NCBI RefSeq assembly: GCF_000427625.1
Contig: NZ_ATYJ01000014.1
Span: forward strand, 186,001-250,000
From: Methylobacter luteus IMV-B-3098
GTDB lineage: Bacteria > Pseudomonadota > Gammaproteobacteria > Methylococcales > Methylomonadaceae
Reading direction: 5' to 3'
DNA length: 64,000 nt
Numbering within the stretch: the stretch's first letter is position 1; every line of letters begins with the position of its first letter. The translations under genes were made by a program, and so were the position numbers. Shown here in pieces: positions 42,006 through 51,320 of the stretch. The notes beneath the pieces are model-generated. The model saw only the letters and a program-made list of their open reading frames with translations, had not been told where the DNA came from and ran no database searches.

Positions 42006-42872
42006 CTAGAACAACAAATAATCTTTCAATTCATTTCTGTTCAATAGAATAATCTGCTGAACGACTGCCTCGCGCTCTTTGTCATCAGGACCGATTCTCA
42101 TCGCCTTTAGAAAATAAGACACAACTGCCGCCCTTACCTTGTGCTCTAGAACTCCGTTTTTCATTGCATAATCAAATTCAATAGCCGCTTTCTGACTATC
42201 GCTCAGCCCCGGATGTGGGCCGATTCTGACGGTGACAAATTGTTGCCAAGCCAGATCATTAGAGGAATTGATATCAGTTACTCCAATAAATTCAGTTGAT
42301 AGCACACGCGCTATAACAAAATCCCGAAATTCGTTATGGTTTCGGCTGAAAGCTCGCATATGCCAGCGTAGTCCGTCAAAAACCAGCGCATGTGGAGACA
42401 ACTGCAACTCTGCCAGCTCTGGCCGAGCCATTGATTGATAGCATACGCGTATTTCTTTGCCTGCCACTATAGCCTGATTGACTGTTTGCAAGATCATCCG
42501 ATCGATTTGCCTGAATACCGATTCCACAATCTCAACAGTTGGTAAATTATTTATCAGAGTCAGCACAGCACCACGGGTTCCGTCCCGTTGTACTTTCAAA
42601 ACCTGTAAAAATTCTCTGGCAGTCCCTTCCATAAAAGCCGGTTTAAAAGTGGCTTCAATCACATACCTTTTTAAAAATTTATCGTAGCGAATGTTATCGG
42701 GGCACATCGCCTGATAAAGCGTTAAATCCTTCGATGCTTGTACTCGACTGATGCCGAAATTATCCGTTAACGCATTCGTAGAGACGCTCCCACTCCAAAA
42801 CACCGTCGCTTCTAATAACGTCAAACGTTGCCGTTGTTCCCATTTTAAAGCCTGTTGCAAAAGCTGAGTCAT
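42006..42872 (-). CDS. WYL-domain transcriptional regulator
   Basis: 288 residues: N-terminal helix-turn-helix (about 20-60, LTDNFGISRVQASKDLTLY), then a WYL domain (about 120-200, with RVCYQS and PHALVFDGLRWHMRAF) and a C-terminal WCX-like part. WYL proteins sense nucleic acid or nucleotide ligands and regulate CRISPR and other defence genes. It is divergent from cas3 with only 138 bp between, so it probably controls the cas operon and itself. The initiation codon is ATG at 42872. Confidence 0.85.
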   Translation of the reverse strand: MTQLLQQALKWEQRQRLTLLEATVFWSGSVSTNALTDNFGISRVQASKDLTLYQAMCPDNIRYDKFLKRYVIEATFKPAFMEGTAREFLQVLKVQRDGTRGAVLTLINNLPTVEIVESVFRQIDRMILQTVNQAIVAGKEIRVCYQSMARPELAELQLSPHALVFDGLRWHMRAFSRNHNEFRDFVIARVLSTEFIGVTDINSSNDLAWQQFVTVRIGPHPGLSDSQKAAIEFDYAMKNGVLEHKVRAAVVSYFLKAMRIGPDDKEREAVVQQIILLNRNELKDYLLF

Positions 42873-43010
42873 AATGCTAGATTATATGAAAATATTATTT
42901 ATATATAAAATATCTTAATAGATAAAGTTTAATGCTTTTATTTCGTTTTGCAACTGTAAAGAAGTACTTGTAGCTACATTGGACAGGCATGAAATAAGGA
43001 ATCAACCTAC
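42873..43010. promoter_or_regulatory. Divergent promoter region of WYL and cas genes
   Basis: A very AT-rich 138-bp intergenic stretch (AATATTATTTATATATAAAATATC around 42890-42915) that must hold both promoters and any WYL operator. I could not define -35/-10 boxes with certainty. Confidence 0.55.
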
Positions 43011-45584
43011 GTGTTCAGACGTCACTCCCCAAGTAATTCTTATATCGATGCGCTTCAGTTAAATGAGTGCCTGGCTAAAACTTATCAGACCCCTTCGGGT
43101 GAAAGCCGCGCTGGGCGGCATGTTTTAAATCATTGCCAGATTGTCGGCGAGATCGCTCGGGAACTGCTTCATCGGTTACCTCACTGGTTAGTGGCCGAAT
43201 TTTTTCCTGATGGCTCAGAACTTATTGCGGGTGCTCACGATATCGGCAAAGTCAGCCCGACTTTTCAGGAAAAAATTTATCGCGGCACCGCTGGCTACAT
43301 AAATAACTCCAAGCCGGGGCTGGAAAGAGCCAATCCGGATACGGAAAAAAACTGGGGTGGCCATGCCGGCGTCAGCCAAGCGACGGCCCAATATCTGAAA
43401 CTAGGAAAATACATTCCTGAGATTCTCGGCCAGCATCACGGTTATTCGCCGAATGTGACTTACTCGGCGATAGAAGAAATATTCGGCGGCACAACCTGGA
43501 ATCAACGCCGGGAAGAATTGCTCGCCGGATTAATAGCTGCTCTGCAAGCCGAGTTTCCCGTCATTGCCAACGATTTGCAGGCGCGCGTGCTGGCGGGCTT
43601 TACCTGCGTAGCGGACTGGATTGGCTCCGGTTCTCTATTCAACGATCCGGCCGAAGACTGGCAGCCGCGTATCAAATCCGCCGTGGATGCAGCGGGCTTT
43701 GTGCAGCCCATGCTGAAACAGGATTTAAGTTTCGCCGAGATTTTTGGATGGCAACCTCGTGATGCCCAATGCTGTTTCATCGAGCAAGTAACACAGCCTG
43801 GCATCTATATATTGGAAGCGCCGATGGGATTGGGCAAGACCGAAGCCGCGCTGTACGCGGCTTATCAATTACTCGCCTCGAATCAGGCCACCGGCCTTTA
43901 TTTTGCACTACCGACCCAACTGACATCCGACAAAATTCATGACCGTGTCGGTGAATTTCTCAAGCAGATCCTGGATAGTGACAGCCTCCATCAGCAGCCA
44001 CTGTTGCTGCACGGCAATGCCTGGTTGAAAATCGAATTGGGCAAGGAAGGCAATCCCGGCGGCTCCTGGTTTCAAGCTTCTAAACGCGGCATTCTGGCGC
44101 CGTTTGCGGTCGGAACTATTGATCAGGCCTTGATGGCGGTCATGAATGTCAAGCATGGTTTTGTGCGGACTTTCGGTCTGGCCGGCAAAGTGGTGATACT
44201 GGATGAAGTGCATTCTTATGACAGCTATACAGGCACCCTGCTCGAAGAGTTGGTCAAAGCGCTCCGGCAACTGCACTGCACGGTCATTATTCTCAGCGCC
44301 ACACTGACCCATGAGCGCCGTCACGCATTATTGGGCTTGGGAACATCGAAAAATGACTATCCGTTGATTTCCGCTCTGCCCAAAAGCGGCGATTTTATTG
44401 AACAAGCAGCGCCAAACATAGCTAATGTCCAGGTTGATATTCAGCATTGCCAAAATGACAGCATCGCAATTGAAGAAGCACTAAAACGCGCTGGGTGGGC
44501 GCAGCAGGTATTGTGGGTGGAAAATACTGTCGCTGAAGCTCAGAAAATTTACCGGTTGCTGGCAAGTAGAGCACACTCGTTAAATATCGAATGCGGATTG
44601 TTGCATTCGCGCTATCTAAAAACTGACCGTGAAGGCAACGAAAGCCGTTGGACTGACCTATACGGCAAACATGGCGGCAAATTACGTGCGCAATGTGGGC
44701 GAATATTGGTGGGTACTCAGGTTCTGGAACAATCACTGGACATTGATGCCGACTTCTTAATCAGCCGCTTTGCGCCCAGCGACATGCTGTTGCAACGTAT
44801 AGGCCGCCTATGGCGGCATCAGGAAACGTGGCGTCCTACCAGTGCTCAACGCGAAGCTTGGCTATTAGCTCCTGACTTGACCAATGCGATCACAGATCCG
44901 GAGCAAGCCTTCGGGGCGACTGCACAAATTTACGCTCCCTATGTGCTGTGCCGCAGCCTGCAAGTATGGCAAGACCTGCAACACATCAATATACCTGGAC
45001 AGATCAGGGCGATTATTGAAGCGACTTACTCAGATCGGGAGGAATCCGGCGCCCTGCTGAACCATGCTAATGCCCTTGAGAAGAAGCGCGCAGACCTGAA
45101 GCGCATGGCCCTTTTGGGATTATCCACGGCCGGCAAAACGCTGTCGGAAGAAAAAGCCAGTACCCGCTATAGCGAACAGGATAGCGTCGAAGTGCTACTG
45201 ATTAAAGGTTATCGGATCGATAAGCAACAGGGTGGCGTTCTGGTGCGGTTTTTAGATGATACGAGCCTATTGCTGCCCGGTAAGGGCAAGGGCTTGCAGC
45301 CTGCGCAACAACGGGAACTGGCGGCAATGCTGCTGCAGAATACCGTGCGGGTTGCCGAGCATATGGCGCCTAAGCCAGTAGCCAGTAACGGTCTGGACTG
45401 GTTGCGAGGCTATCTGTATCTGGGCAAGACCGACGATGAAAGCCGACTGCGGGTGGCGAAAATACTGGACAGCGGTACAGCCGTCAGCCTGAACGATGGC
45501 GAAGCCTCCGATTTCTACTCGATTCAATACGATCAATATCTCGGCTATCAGGCCGACAAATCATCTCAGCAGGAGAATAAATGA
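43011..45584 (+). CDS. cas3: Type I-E Cas3 nuclease-helicase
   Basis: 857 residues from a GTG preceded by AAGGA. The HD nuclease domain has His41 and His76-Asp77 (GAHDIGKVSP). The SF2 helicase part has Walker A APMGLGKTEAA, box II ILDEVHSYD, motif III LSATLT and motif VI QRIGRLWRH. Cas3 is recruited by Cascade bound to a matching target and degrades it. The stop overlaps the cas8e start by 4 bp (ATGA). All key motifs are intact, so the interference arm should work. Confidence 0.95.
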   Translation: MFRRHSPSNSYIDALQLNECLAKTYQTPSGESRAGRHVLNHCQIVGEIARELLHRLPHWLVAEFFPDGSELIAGAHDIGKVSPTFQEKIYRGTAGYINNSKPGLERANPDTEKNWGGHAGVSQATAQYLKLGKYIPEILGQHHGYSPNVTYSAIEEIFGGTTWNQRREELLAGLIAALQAEFPVIANDLQARVLAGFTCVADWIGSGSLFNDPAEDWQPRIKSAVDAAGFVQPMLKQDLSFAEIFGWQPRDAQCCFIEQVTQPGIYILEAPMGLGKTEAALYAAYQLLASNQATGLYFALPTQLTSDKIHDRVGEFLKQILDSDSLHQQPLLLHGNAWLKIELGKEGNPGGSWFQASKRGILAPFAVGTIDQALMAVMNVKHGFVRTFGLAGKVVILDEVHSYDSYTGTLLEELVKALRQLHCTVIILSATLTHERRHALLGLGTSKNDYPLISALPKSGDFIEQAAPNIANVQVDIQHCQNDSIAIEEALKRAGWAQQVLWVENTVAEAQKIYRLLASRAHSLNIECGLLHSRYLKTDREGNESRWTDLYGKHGGKLRAQCGRILVGTQVLEQSLDIDADFLISRFAPSDMLLQRIGRLWRHQETWRPTSAQREAWLLAPDLTNAITDPEQAFGATAQIYAPYVLCRSLQVWQDLQHINIPGQIRAIIEATYSDREESGALLNHANALEKKRADLKRMALLGLSTAGKTLSEEKASTRYSEQDSVEVLLIKGYRIDKQQGGVLVRFLDDTSLLLPGKGKGLQPAQQRELAAMLLQNTVRVAEHMAPKPVASNGLDWLRGYLYLGKTDDESRLRVAKILDSGTAVSLNDGEASDFYSIQYDQYLGYQADKSSQQENK

Positions 45585-47092
45585 CAGTCGAAAACCGCTT
45601 TAACCTGATCGACGAGCCGTGGATACCGGTCGTCGATGTCGGACGAGTCAGTTTGAGAGACCTTTTCAGCCGCAGCGACTATCGAGCCTTGGGCGGCAAT
45701 CCGGTGCAGAAGATTGCTTTGATCAAGCTGCTGTTATCAATTGCTCAATCCGCAGCCACGCCAGCAGATGATGAGGCCTGGACCGATTTAGGCGCCCTAG
45801 GGCTATCGGCGAACTGTCTGGCGTATTTGGAGCGCTGGCATGACCGGTTTTGGCTGTACGGCGATCAGCCGTTTTTGCAGATGCCGGCCATTCGGACCGC
45901 TGGTCTCCAGAGCTTCGGGGCCGTATTGGCGGAAGTCGCTACCGGAAATACGACAGTATTGACACAAACGCAGATTGAAAAAAGTTTATCCGATGCGGAT
46001 AAAGCCTTGCTGATCGTATCGTTGATGGGATTCGGTCTGGGAGGCAAGAAAACCGACAACAGCGTGGTGCTGTCGCCGGGTTACACGGGCAAAACCAATG
46101 ACAAGGGAAAACCCGCTACTGGCAAGCCCGGCCCTGCCATTGGCTTTATGGGCTTTATGCACAATTTTTTGATCGGTCGATCTGTCCAGGAAACTCTATG
46201 GCTGAATCTGCTGACAGTAGAACAGCTCCAGCAAATGCGCATCTTTAGCGCCGGTTTGGGAAAAGCGCCTTGGGAGGCCATGCCGGTTGGTGAAGCCTGT
46301 GATATGGCCAAAAGCTTACAGGCCAGCCTGATCGGTCGATTGCTGCCGTTATCGCGCTTTTGTCTGCTGACAGAGACGGGACTGCATTATTCGGAAGGCA
46401 TTGCCCATCAGGGATACAAGGAAAGTATGGTCGATCCCAGTGTCTCGGTTGATTTTTCCGGCAAAGATCCGAAAGTGATCTGGGTTGACCCTGAAAAAAG
46501 GCCGTGGCGTTTTCTGCCCGCGCTATTGGGTTTTCTGGCGCAGACAGGTAATCAAGGGTTTGATTGCTATCAGCTCCGGTTTGGCCTTCAGCGGGCCAGA
46601 TCACAGGTCGACACGCTGGGCTTGTGGTCAGGTGGCCTGCGAGTTAGCAGCAATGCCGGCGAGCAGTTCGTTTCCGGCTCTGATGATTTCGTCGAATCCA
46701 TGGTCATGCTGCCTCAACAGATACTTGGGACATTATGGTATACCAATTTACAACTGGAAATGTTCGAATTGGATCAACTCTCCAAAGTCGTTTATAGCGC
46801 CACGCTTAACTATTTCAAAAACCAAAATATGGAAGGCAAAGCGCAGGCGGGTTTAGCCAGCAATCTGTTTTGGCAGCTCTGCGAGCGCAAGTTCCAGGAC
46901 CTAGTCAATGCCTGTGAAGATTTCAACCAAGCCACAGCCCTGCGCAAAACTTTCGCTGGTTTTGCCAATCGGGCCTACGATCACTTTTGCGCCAAAGACA
47001 CCGCCAGACAATTTGATGCATGGGCCAAAAATCGACCTAACCTAGTCAAATATCTGAAAGATCAAACCAAAACCGAAGAGGCTCAAGCGTGA
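45581..47092 (+). CDS. casA: Cascade large subunit Cas8e (Cse1/CasA)
   Basis: 503 residues beginning FNLIDEPWIPVVDVGR, the family signature. As in other Cse1 proteins it contains the loop region used to read the PAM and recruit Cas3, and a C-terminal four-helix part. ATGA and GTGA overlaps with cas3 and cse2 indicate one translationally coupled operon. Confidence 0.93.
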   Translation: MTVENRFNLIDEPWIPVVDVGRVSLRDLFSRSDYRALGGNPVQKIALIKLLLSIAQSAATPADDEAWTDLGALGLSANCLAYLERWHDRFWLYGDQPFLQMPAIRTAGLQSFGAVLAEVATGNTTVLTQTQIEKSLSDADKALLIVSLMGFGLGGKKTDNSVVLSPGYTGKTNDKGKPATGKPGPAIGFMGFMHNFLIGRSVQETLWLNLLTVEQLQQMRIFSAGLGKAPWEAMPVGEACDMAKSLQASLIGRLLPLSRFCLLTETGLHYSEGIAHQGYKESMVDPSVSVDFSGKDPKVIWVDPEKRPWRFLPALLGFLAQTGNQGFDCYQLRFGLQRARSQVDTLGLWSGGLRVSSNAGEQFVSGSDDFVESMVMLPQQILGTLWYTNLQLEMFELDQLSKVVYSATLNYFKNQNMEGKAQAGLASNLFWQLCERKFQDLVNACEDFNQATALRKTFAGFANRAYDHFCAKDTARQFDAWAKNRPNLVKYLKDQTKTEEAQA

Positions 47093-47610
47093 GTACCGAA
47101 ACAAGCAAAATCGGCAAAAGCGAGGCTTTTGTCAAGTTTACCGTTGAGCAATGCCAAAAAGACAAAGGCATTGCCGCAGGGCTGAGACGAGCCGATAACC
47201 CGGCGACCGAATACCAGTGCTGGGAGCATCTGGCCGCATTTTATATCGATCTGGAAAAAGATTTTGAACGCTTGCCGTATGCCACCATTGCCGCTGCCAT
47301 CGCTAAAGCGAAGGTGGACCATAACGGCGCTATCGGCATTGGCCGCGCCATTTCGCTGTGCTACGAAGACGGCAACAACAGCGACCAAGCTAAAGCTAGG
47401 CTGCGGCGCTTACTGGCCTGCGAATCCGTTGAGGAAGCCTGCCGGATATTACGGCCATTGTTCAGCCTGATCGATTCTAAAGCCAGCGTGACCTTGAACT
47501 ATGCGCAATTGCTAGCCGATTTGCTGAAGTTCCATTGGGACAATGAACGAGTCAAAGCCCGCTGGGCTCAAGACTTTTACAGCCGTATGGTCGATAAGGA
47601 GGCCTCATGA
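47089..47610 (+). CDS. casB: Cascade small subunit Cse2 (CasB, Cas11)
   Basis: 173 residues, all helical, starting with GTG at 47089 overlapping the cas8e stop. The family pattern of RRADNPATEYQCWEHL near residues 30-45 is recognisable. Two copies of this protein stabilise the R-loop in Cascade. The ATGA overlap with the next gene places it firmly in the operon. Confidence 0.92.
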   Translation: MSTETSKIGKSEAFVKFTVEQCQKDKGIAAGLRRADNPATEYQCWEHLAAFYIDLEKDFERLPYATIAAAIAKAKVDHNGAIGIGRAISLCYEDGNNSDQAKARLRRLLACESVEEACRILRPLFSLIDSKASVTLNYAQLLADLLKFHWDNERVKARWAQDFYSRMVDKEAS

Positions 47611-48242
47611 GCCCCCATCCTGTGATGCTCTATGCCAGCGCATTGCGCCTGTCGCGTAGTGATATCAAGGCGCTAAAAATCACTGATTCCTATTCTTTGC
47701 ATCGGGTCGTTTACGACTTGTTCGACGATGTCCGCAGCGAACAACAAAAGCAAGCCAGCGTTCCCAGCGGCATTTTATATGCCGATAAGGGCGGTGATTT
47801 TAACAGTCGCCTGATTCTGATGCTGGCCGATCGTCCGCCCAATCCATCGCCGGCGTTCGGGGAAGTCGAGAGCAAAACCATCAATGAGCCTTTTTTGCAA
47901 CACAGCCGTTATGCCTTTGAAGTGACGGTCAATCCCGGCAAGCGCGACAAACAGACCGGCAAAATTGTACCGGTGCGCGGCCGTGAGGCGATCACCGGCT
48001 GGTTCATTGATCGCGCAGAAAAATCCTGGGGCTTTAGCGTCAACCCTAACAACCTGCAGATTGAAAAGATGGCCGTGCAAAGCTTTAAAAAAGGCATCCA
48101 GACCATTACCCACGGCAGCGCTACTTTAAAAGGCGAACTGCATGTCAACGACCGCGACCGGTTCATCCAAAGTTTCCGGCAAGGCATCGGCCGTGGCCGG
48201 GCCTTTGGTTTCGGGCTGTTGCAAATCGTACCGCTTAACTAA
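47607..48242 (+). CDS. cas6e: CRISPR RNA endonuclease Cas6e (CasE)
   Basis: 211 residues. The catalytic His32 (SYSLHRVVYDLF) and the C-terminal Gly-rich loop GIGRGRAFGFGLL (about 195-207) are diagnostic. It cuts the repeat hairpin (CCCCAT/ATGGGG) and stays bound to the crRNA. Its position between cse2 and cas7e departs from the common order in which cas6e follows cas5e. Confidence 0.93.
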   Translation: MSPHPVMLYASALRLSRSDIKALKITDSYSLHRVVYDLFDDVRSEQQKQASVPSGILYADKGGDFNSRLILMLADRPPNPSPAFGEVESKTINEPFLQHSRYAFEVTVNPGKRDKQTGKIVPVRGREAITGWFIDRAEKSWGFSVNPNNLQIEKMAVQSFKKGIQTITHGSATLKGELHVNDRDRFIQSFRQGIGRGRAFGFGLLQIVPLN

Positions 48243-48275
48243 TCACATTCGTTTTATATTACAAGGATTCAATAC

Positions 48276-49322
48276 ATGATTAATAACCCACTTAAAAACA
48301 CCCGCATCGAGTTCCACATCCTGCAATCTTTTCCGGTGACTTGCCTGAACCGCGACGATGTCGGTGCGCCCAAAACCGCCGTGGTTGGCGGTAGTACCCG
48401 AGCCCGGGTCAGTTCTCAGGCCTGGAAACGGCCGGTGCGCATGGCTATGCAGGATTTCGGCGCCAAATTGGCCATCCGCAGCAAACTGGTTGCCGATTAT
48501 GTAGCAAAAGCCTGTGCCAAGCTTGGTGCCAACGAAGAACAGGCTCAGTCCTGTGGGGAAGCGATTGCCGCCTCGTTCAGCAAAGACACGCTGCATTTTT
48601 TTACCGAAACAGAAGCGCAAGCTTTTGCAGCATTCGCCCAGGACCAGGGGTTCGATAGCAGCAAGATCAAAGACAAGGACATCCAGAAACTTGCTAAGAA
48701 AACCTTCAATCCGGCGATTGATGGTCTGGATATTGCTTTATTCGGCCGTATGGTTGCGCAAGCGACGGAACTCAATGTCGAAGCGGCCGCCTCGTTCTCA
48801 CACGCCATTTCCACCCACAGAATCAGCAATGAAGTCGAATTCTTTACGGCTCTGGATGATCTGCAAGACGATCCCGGCGCCGCCCACATGGGCAGCCTGG
48901 AATTCAACTCCTCTACGTACTACCGTTACGTTAGTCTGGATCTTGGGCAACTCCATCAAACCTTGGCCGGACAGAATTTACCGGAAGCGGTAGAAGCCTT
49001 TACCAAAGCCCTGTTTGTAGCGGTGCCGGCGGCTCGGCAAAGCACCCAATCCGGCGCCTCGCCTTGGGAATTCGCCAGAGTGCTGGTCAGGAAAGGCCAA
49101 CGCCTGCAAGTACCTTTTGAAACGACCGTTAAAGCCAAAGATGGCGGTTTCCTGCAACCTAGCATTAATGCATTAACTGACTATTTAGCCAAAAAAGAAA
49201 AACTGGCCGGCTCCTTATTTGGAAAAATCAATGACTATACCTTTGGCGAAGATGAGAACTTCAGCATCGACGATCTGGTCGCGGCATTGAAACAACATGC
49301 CAAGGTTGCCGTGGATGAATAA
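48276..49322 (+). CDS. cas7e: Cascade backbone Cas7e (CasC)
   Basis: 348 residues with the family N-terminus (RIEFHILQSFPVTCLNRDD, then GGSTRARVSSQAWKR). Six copies form the crRNA-binding backbone. It starts 33 bp after cas6e with AAGGA as ribosome site. The stop overlaps cas5e by 8 bp. Confidence 0.95.
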   Translation: MINNPLKNTRIEFHILQSFPVTCLNRDDVGAPKTAVVGGSTRARVSSQAWKRPVRMAMQDFGAKLAIRSKLVADYVAKACAKLGANEEQAQSCGEAIAASFSKDTLHFFTETEAQAFAAFAQDQGFDSSKIKDKDIQKLAKKTFNPAIDGLDIALFGRMVAQATELNVEAAASFSHAISTHRISNEVEFFTALDDLQDDPGAAHMGSLEFNSSTYYRYVSLDLGQLHQTLAGQNLPEAVEAFTKALFVAVPAARQSTQSGASPWEFARVLVRKGQRLQVPFETTVKAKDGGFLQPSINALTDYLAKKEKLAGSLFGKINDYTFGEDENFSIDDLVAALKQHAKVAVDE

Positions 49323-50034
49323 TCCTTATCTGTTACTGTGGCTGGAAGCGCCATTGCAATCCTGGGGGCACGATTCTAAATTCGGCCGCCGCGATACCCT
49401 TAATTTTCCGACTAAATCCGGTGTTTTGGGATTGGTCTGTAGTGCCTTAGGCGCAGGTGGCGAGCAATTCGAATTGCTGGCTGAATTCGCTGCGCTCACG
49501 CAAACCGTGCTGTCTTTCGTCCGCTGCCGCAGCAATAATATAGGAGAACTGGTTAAGATTGACCGAGAGCCGCTGCTGCGCGATTTTCATATGGTTGGTA
49601 GCGGTTACGACGATCAGGATCCGTGGTCCAGTTTGCTAATTCCCAAAACCAGTGAGGGCAAAAAAGCTGTAGGTGGTGGCACCAAAATGACCTACCGCTA
49701 TTACCTGCAGGATGCCTACTTTGCCGTGCTGCTGCAAGTGCCGGCAACCCGAGCCGATGTTATCGCCGAAGCCCTGCAAAACCCGGCTTGGGATATCTAC
49801 TTAGGCCGAAAAAACTGCGTGCCGACCGATTTCATCTATCGTGGACGGTATGCAGATGAAGCCGAGGCCATTGATCATGCCCTAGCAATTGTGCAGGACA
49901 AGACCTTAATGGAGGACTTTCGCGTAGTCGACGGCGAATATCCAGGTGAAGTCCTGACTTTGATGGATGTGCCTATCCAATTCGGCGAACACAAACTTTA
50001 CCGTGATCGTCGAGTGACGGTGGTAACAGCCTAA
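49315..50034 (+). CDS. cas5e: Cascade subunit Cas5e (CasD)
   Basis: 239 residues from the ATG at 49315, which overlaps the cas7e stop; a start at 49297 would overlap much more. Begins MNNPYLLLWLEAPLQSWG, the family signature, with FPTKSGVLGLVCSALG. It caps the 5' handle of the crRNA. Confidence 0.94.
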   Translation: MNNPYLLLWLEAPLQSWGHDSKFGRRDTLNFPTKSGVLGLVCSALGAGGEQFELLAEFAALTQTVLSFVRCRSNNIGELVKIDREPLLRDFHMVGSGYDDQDPWSSLLIPKTSEGKKAVGGGTKMTYRYYLQDAYFAVLLQVPATRADVIAEALQNPAWDIYLGRKNCVPTDFIYRGRYADEAEAIDHALAIVQDKTLMEDFRVVDGEYPGEVLTLMDVPIQFGEHKLYRDRRVTVVTA

Positions 50035-50107
50035 CCGGGCCTGCCGTTCATGCTTTTTAACAATTTGGATTATTCTCGACTGGGGATGGGATACGGAAAG
50101 GTTTTTT

Positions 50108-50989
50108 ATGACTGCTGAGAAGGACTCAACGCGCCTGCTGATAAAAGTCACGCGCGACACGCTGCCACAGGTCAGCAGCAAATATCCTTTTATCTATCTG
50201 GAACGGGGCCGGATGGAGATTGATGATAGCAGCGTCAAATGGATAGACTGCGATAACAACGTCGTGCGCTTACCCATTGCAACCTTGAATTGCCTATTGT
50301 TAGGGCCGGGAACCACTGTTACTCATGAGGCCATCAAGGTCATCGCATCGGCTAATTGCAATGTTTGCTGGGTAGGGGAAGACAGCCTGCTATTTTATGC
50401 AATAGGCCAAACACCCACAGCTAATACGCGCAATTTTCGCAGGCAAATGCTGTTATCGGCTGATGAGAAAAAATCACTGGAGGTCGCACGAAGGATGTAT
50501 GCACGACGCTTTCCTAAGGCCGAGCTGACAGGTAAAAGTCTGAAGGAAATGATGGGCATGGAAGGCTACCGTGTGCGCGAGTTATATGAGCAAAAAGCCC
50601 AGGAGTACCAAGTCGGATGGAAAGGTCGAGCGTATGTGCCAGGCAAATTTGAATTGGGTGATATGACTAACCAGATTCTGACCTCAACTAATGCCGCACT
50701 ATATGGAATTTTAAGTTCGGCGGTACATAGCATGGGTTATTCACCGCATATCGGTTTTATCCATTCTGGCAGTCCTTTACCTTTTGTTTACGATCTGGCT
50801 GATTTATACAAGGAAAAGTTGTGTATTGATCTGGCGTTTGCATTAACGGTCGAGATGGCCGGACGCTATAACAAGCACAAGGTAGCAGAAAGTTTTAGGA
50901 AAAGAGTGATAGAAATGGATTTGCTAGCCTGTATCAGTGCCGATATTGAAGAAATGCTAGGAGGTAAAAGTGCTCGTCGTGATAGCTAA
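50108..50989 (+). CDS. cas1: Cas1 integrase, I-E type
   Basis: 293 residues. The metal-binding Glu (MGMEGYRVRELY), His (PHIGFIHSG) and Asp (PFVYDLADLYK) are all present. With Cas2 it integrates new spacers. The 73-bp gap after cas5e might hold a weak internal promoter. Ends 20 bp inside cas2. Confidence 0.95.
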   Translation: MTAEKDSTRLLIKVTRDTLPQVSSKYPFIYLERGRMEIDDSSVKWIDCDNNVVRLPIATLNCLLLGPGTTVTHEAIKVIASANCNVCWVGEDSLLFYAIGQTPTANTRNFRRQMLLSADEKKSLEVARRMYARRFPKAELTGKSLKEMMGMEGYRVRELYEQKAQEYQVGWKGRAYVPGKFELGDMTNQILTSTNAALYGILSSAVHSMGYSPHIGFIHSGSPLPFVYDLADLYKEKLCIDLAFALTVEMAGRYNKHKVAESFRKRVIEMDLLACISADIEEMLGGKSARRDS

Positions 50990-51293
50990 TGATCTGCCGC
51001 CTGCGGTCAGAGGTCGAATGAAGCTCTGGTTTGTTGAGCCGCGTCCCAATGTGTTCGTTTCCGGTGTGAAAGACTCGGTAGGTAAATCTGTGGTGGATTA
51101 TCTGTATCAGCATTGTCCACCGGAAAGTGGCTTGATGATTTTTCGTCGCATCAATAAAACACCAGGTTATGAAATTCTCGGTGTTGGCGATACCCGACGG
51201 AGTATTATCGAAATTTCTGGCTTGCAATTAGTGCAGGAAAAAGAAGGAGAAGCTCTGATTATTAATGACCAAAACAGCATATCTTGCGATTGA
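50970..51293 (+). CDS. cas2: Cas2, I-E type, with C-terminal extension
   Basis: 107 residues from GTG 50970 (AGGAGG directly upstream). The fold is the I-E form (LVVIANDLPPAVRGRMKLWF). E. coli Cas2 is about 94 residues; here the last dozen residues (EALIINDQNSISCD) are encoded by what must be leader DNA, because the first repeat begins only 27 bp after the stop. Confidence 0.9.
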   Translation: MLVVIANDLPPAVRGRMKLWFVEPRPNVFVSGVKDSVGKSVVDYLYQHCPPESGLMIFRRINKTPGYEILGVGDTRRSIIEISGLQLVQEKEGEALIINDQNSISCD

Positions 51294-51320
51294 TCTTCAT
51301 ACTCACCACAATTTGTTGGT

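Noticed and set aside
51230-51320. IHF site in the CRISPR leader
   Set aside because: Only a partial match (GATCAATCGCAAG on the minus strand); too weak to call.
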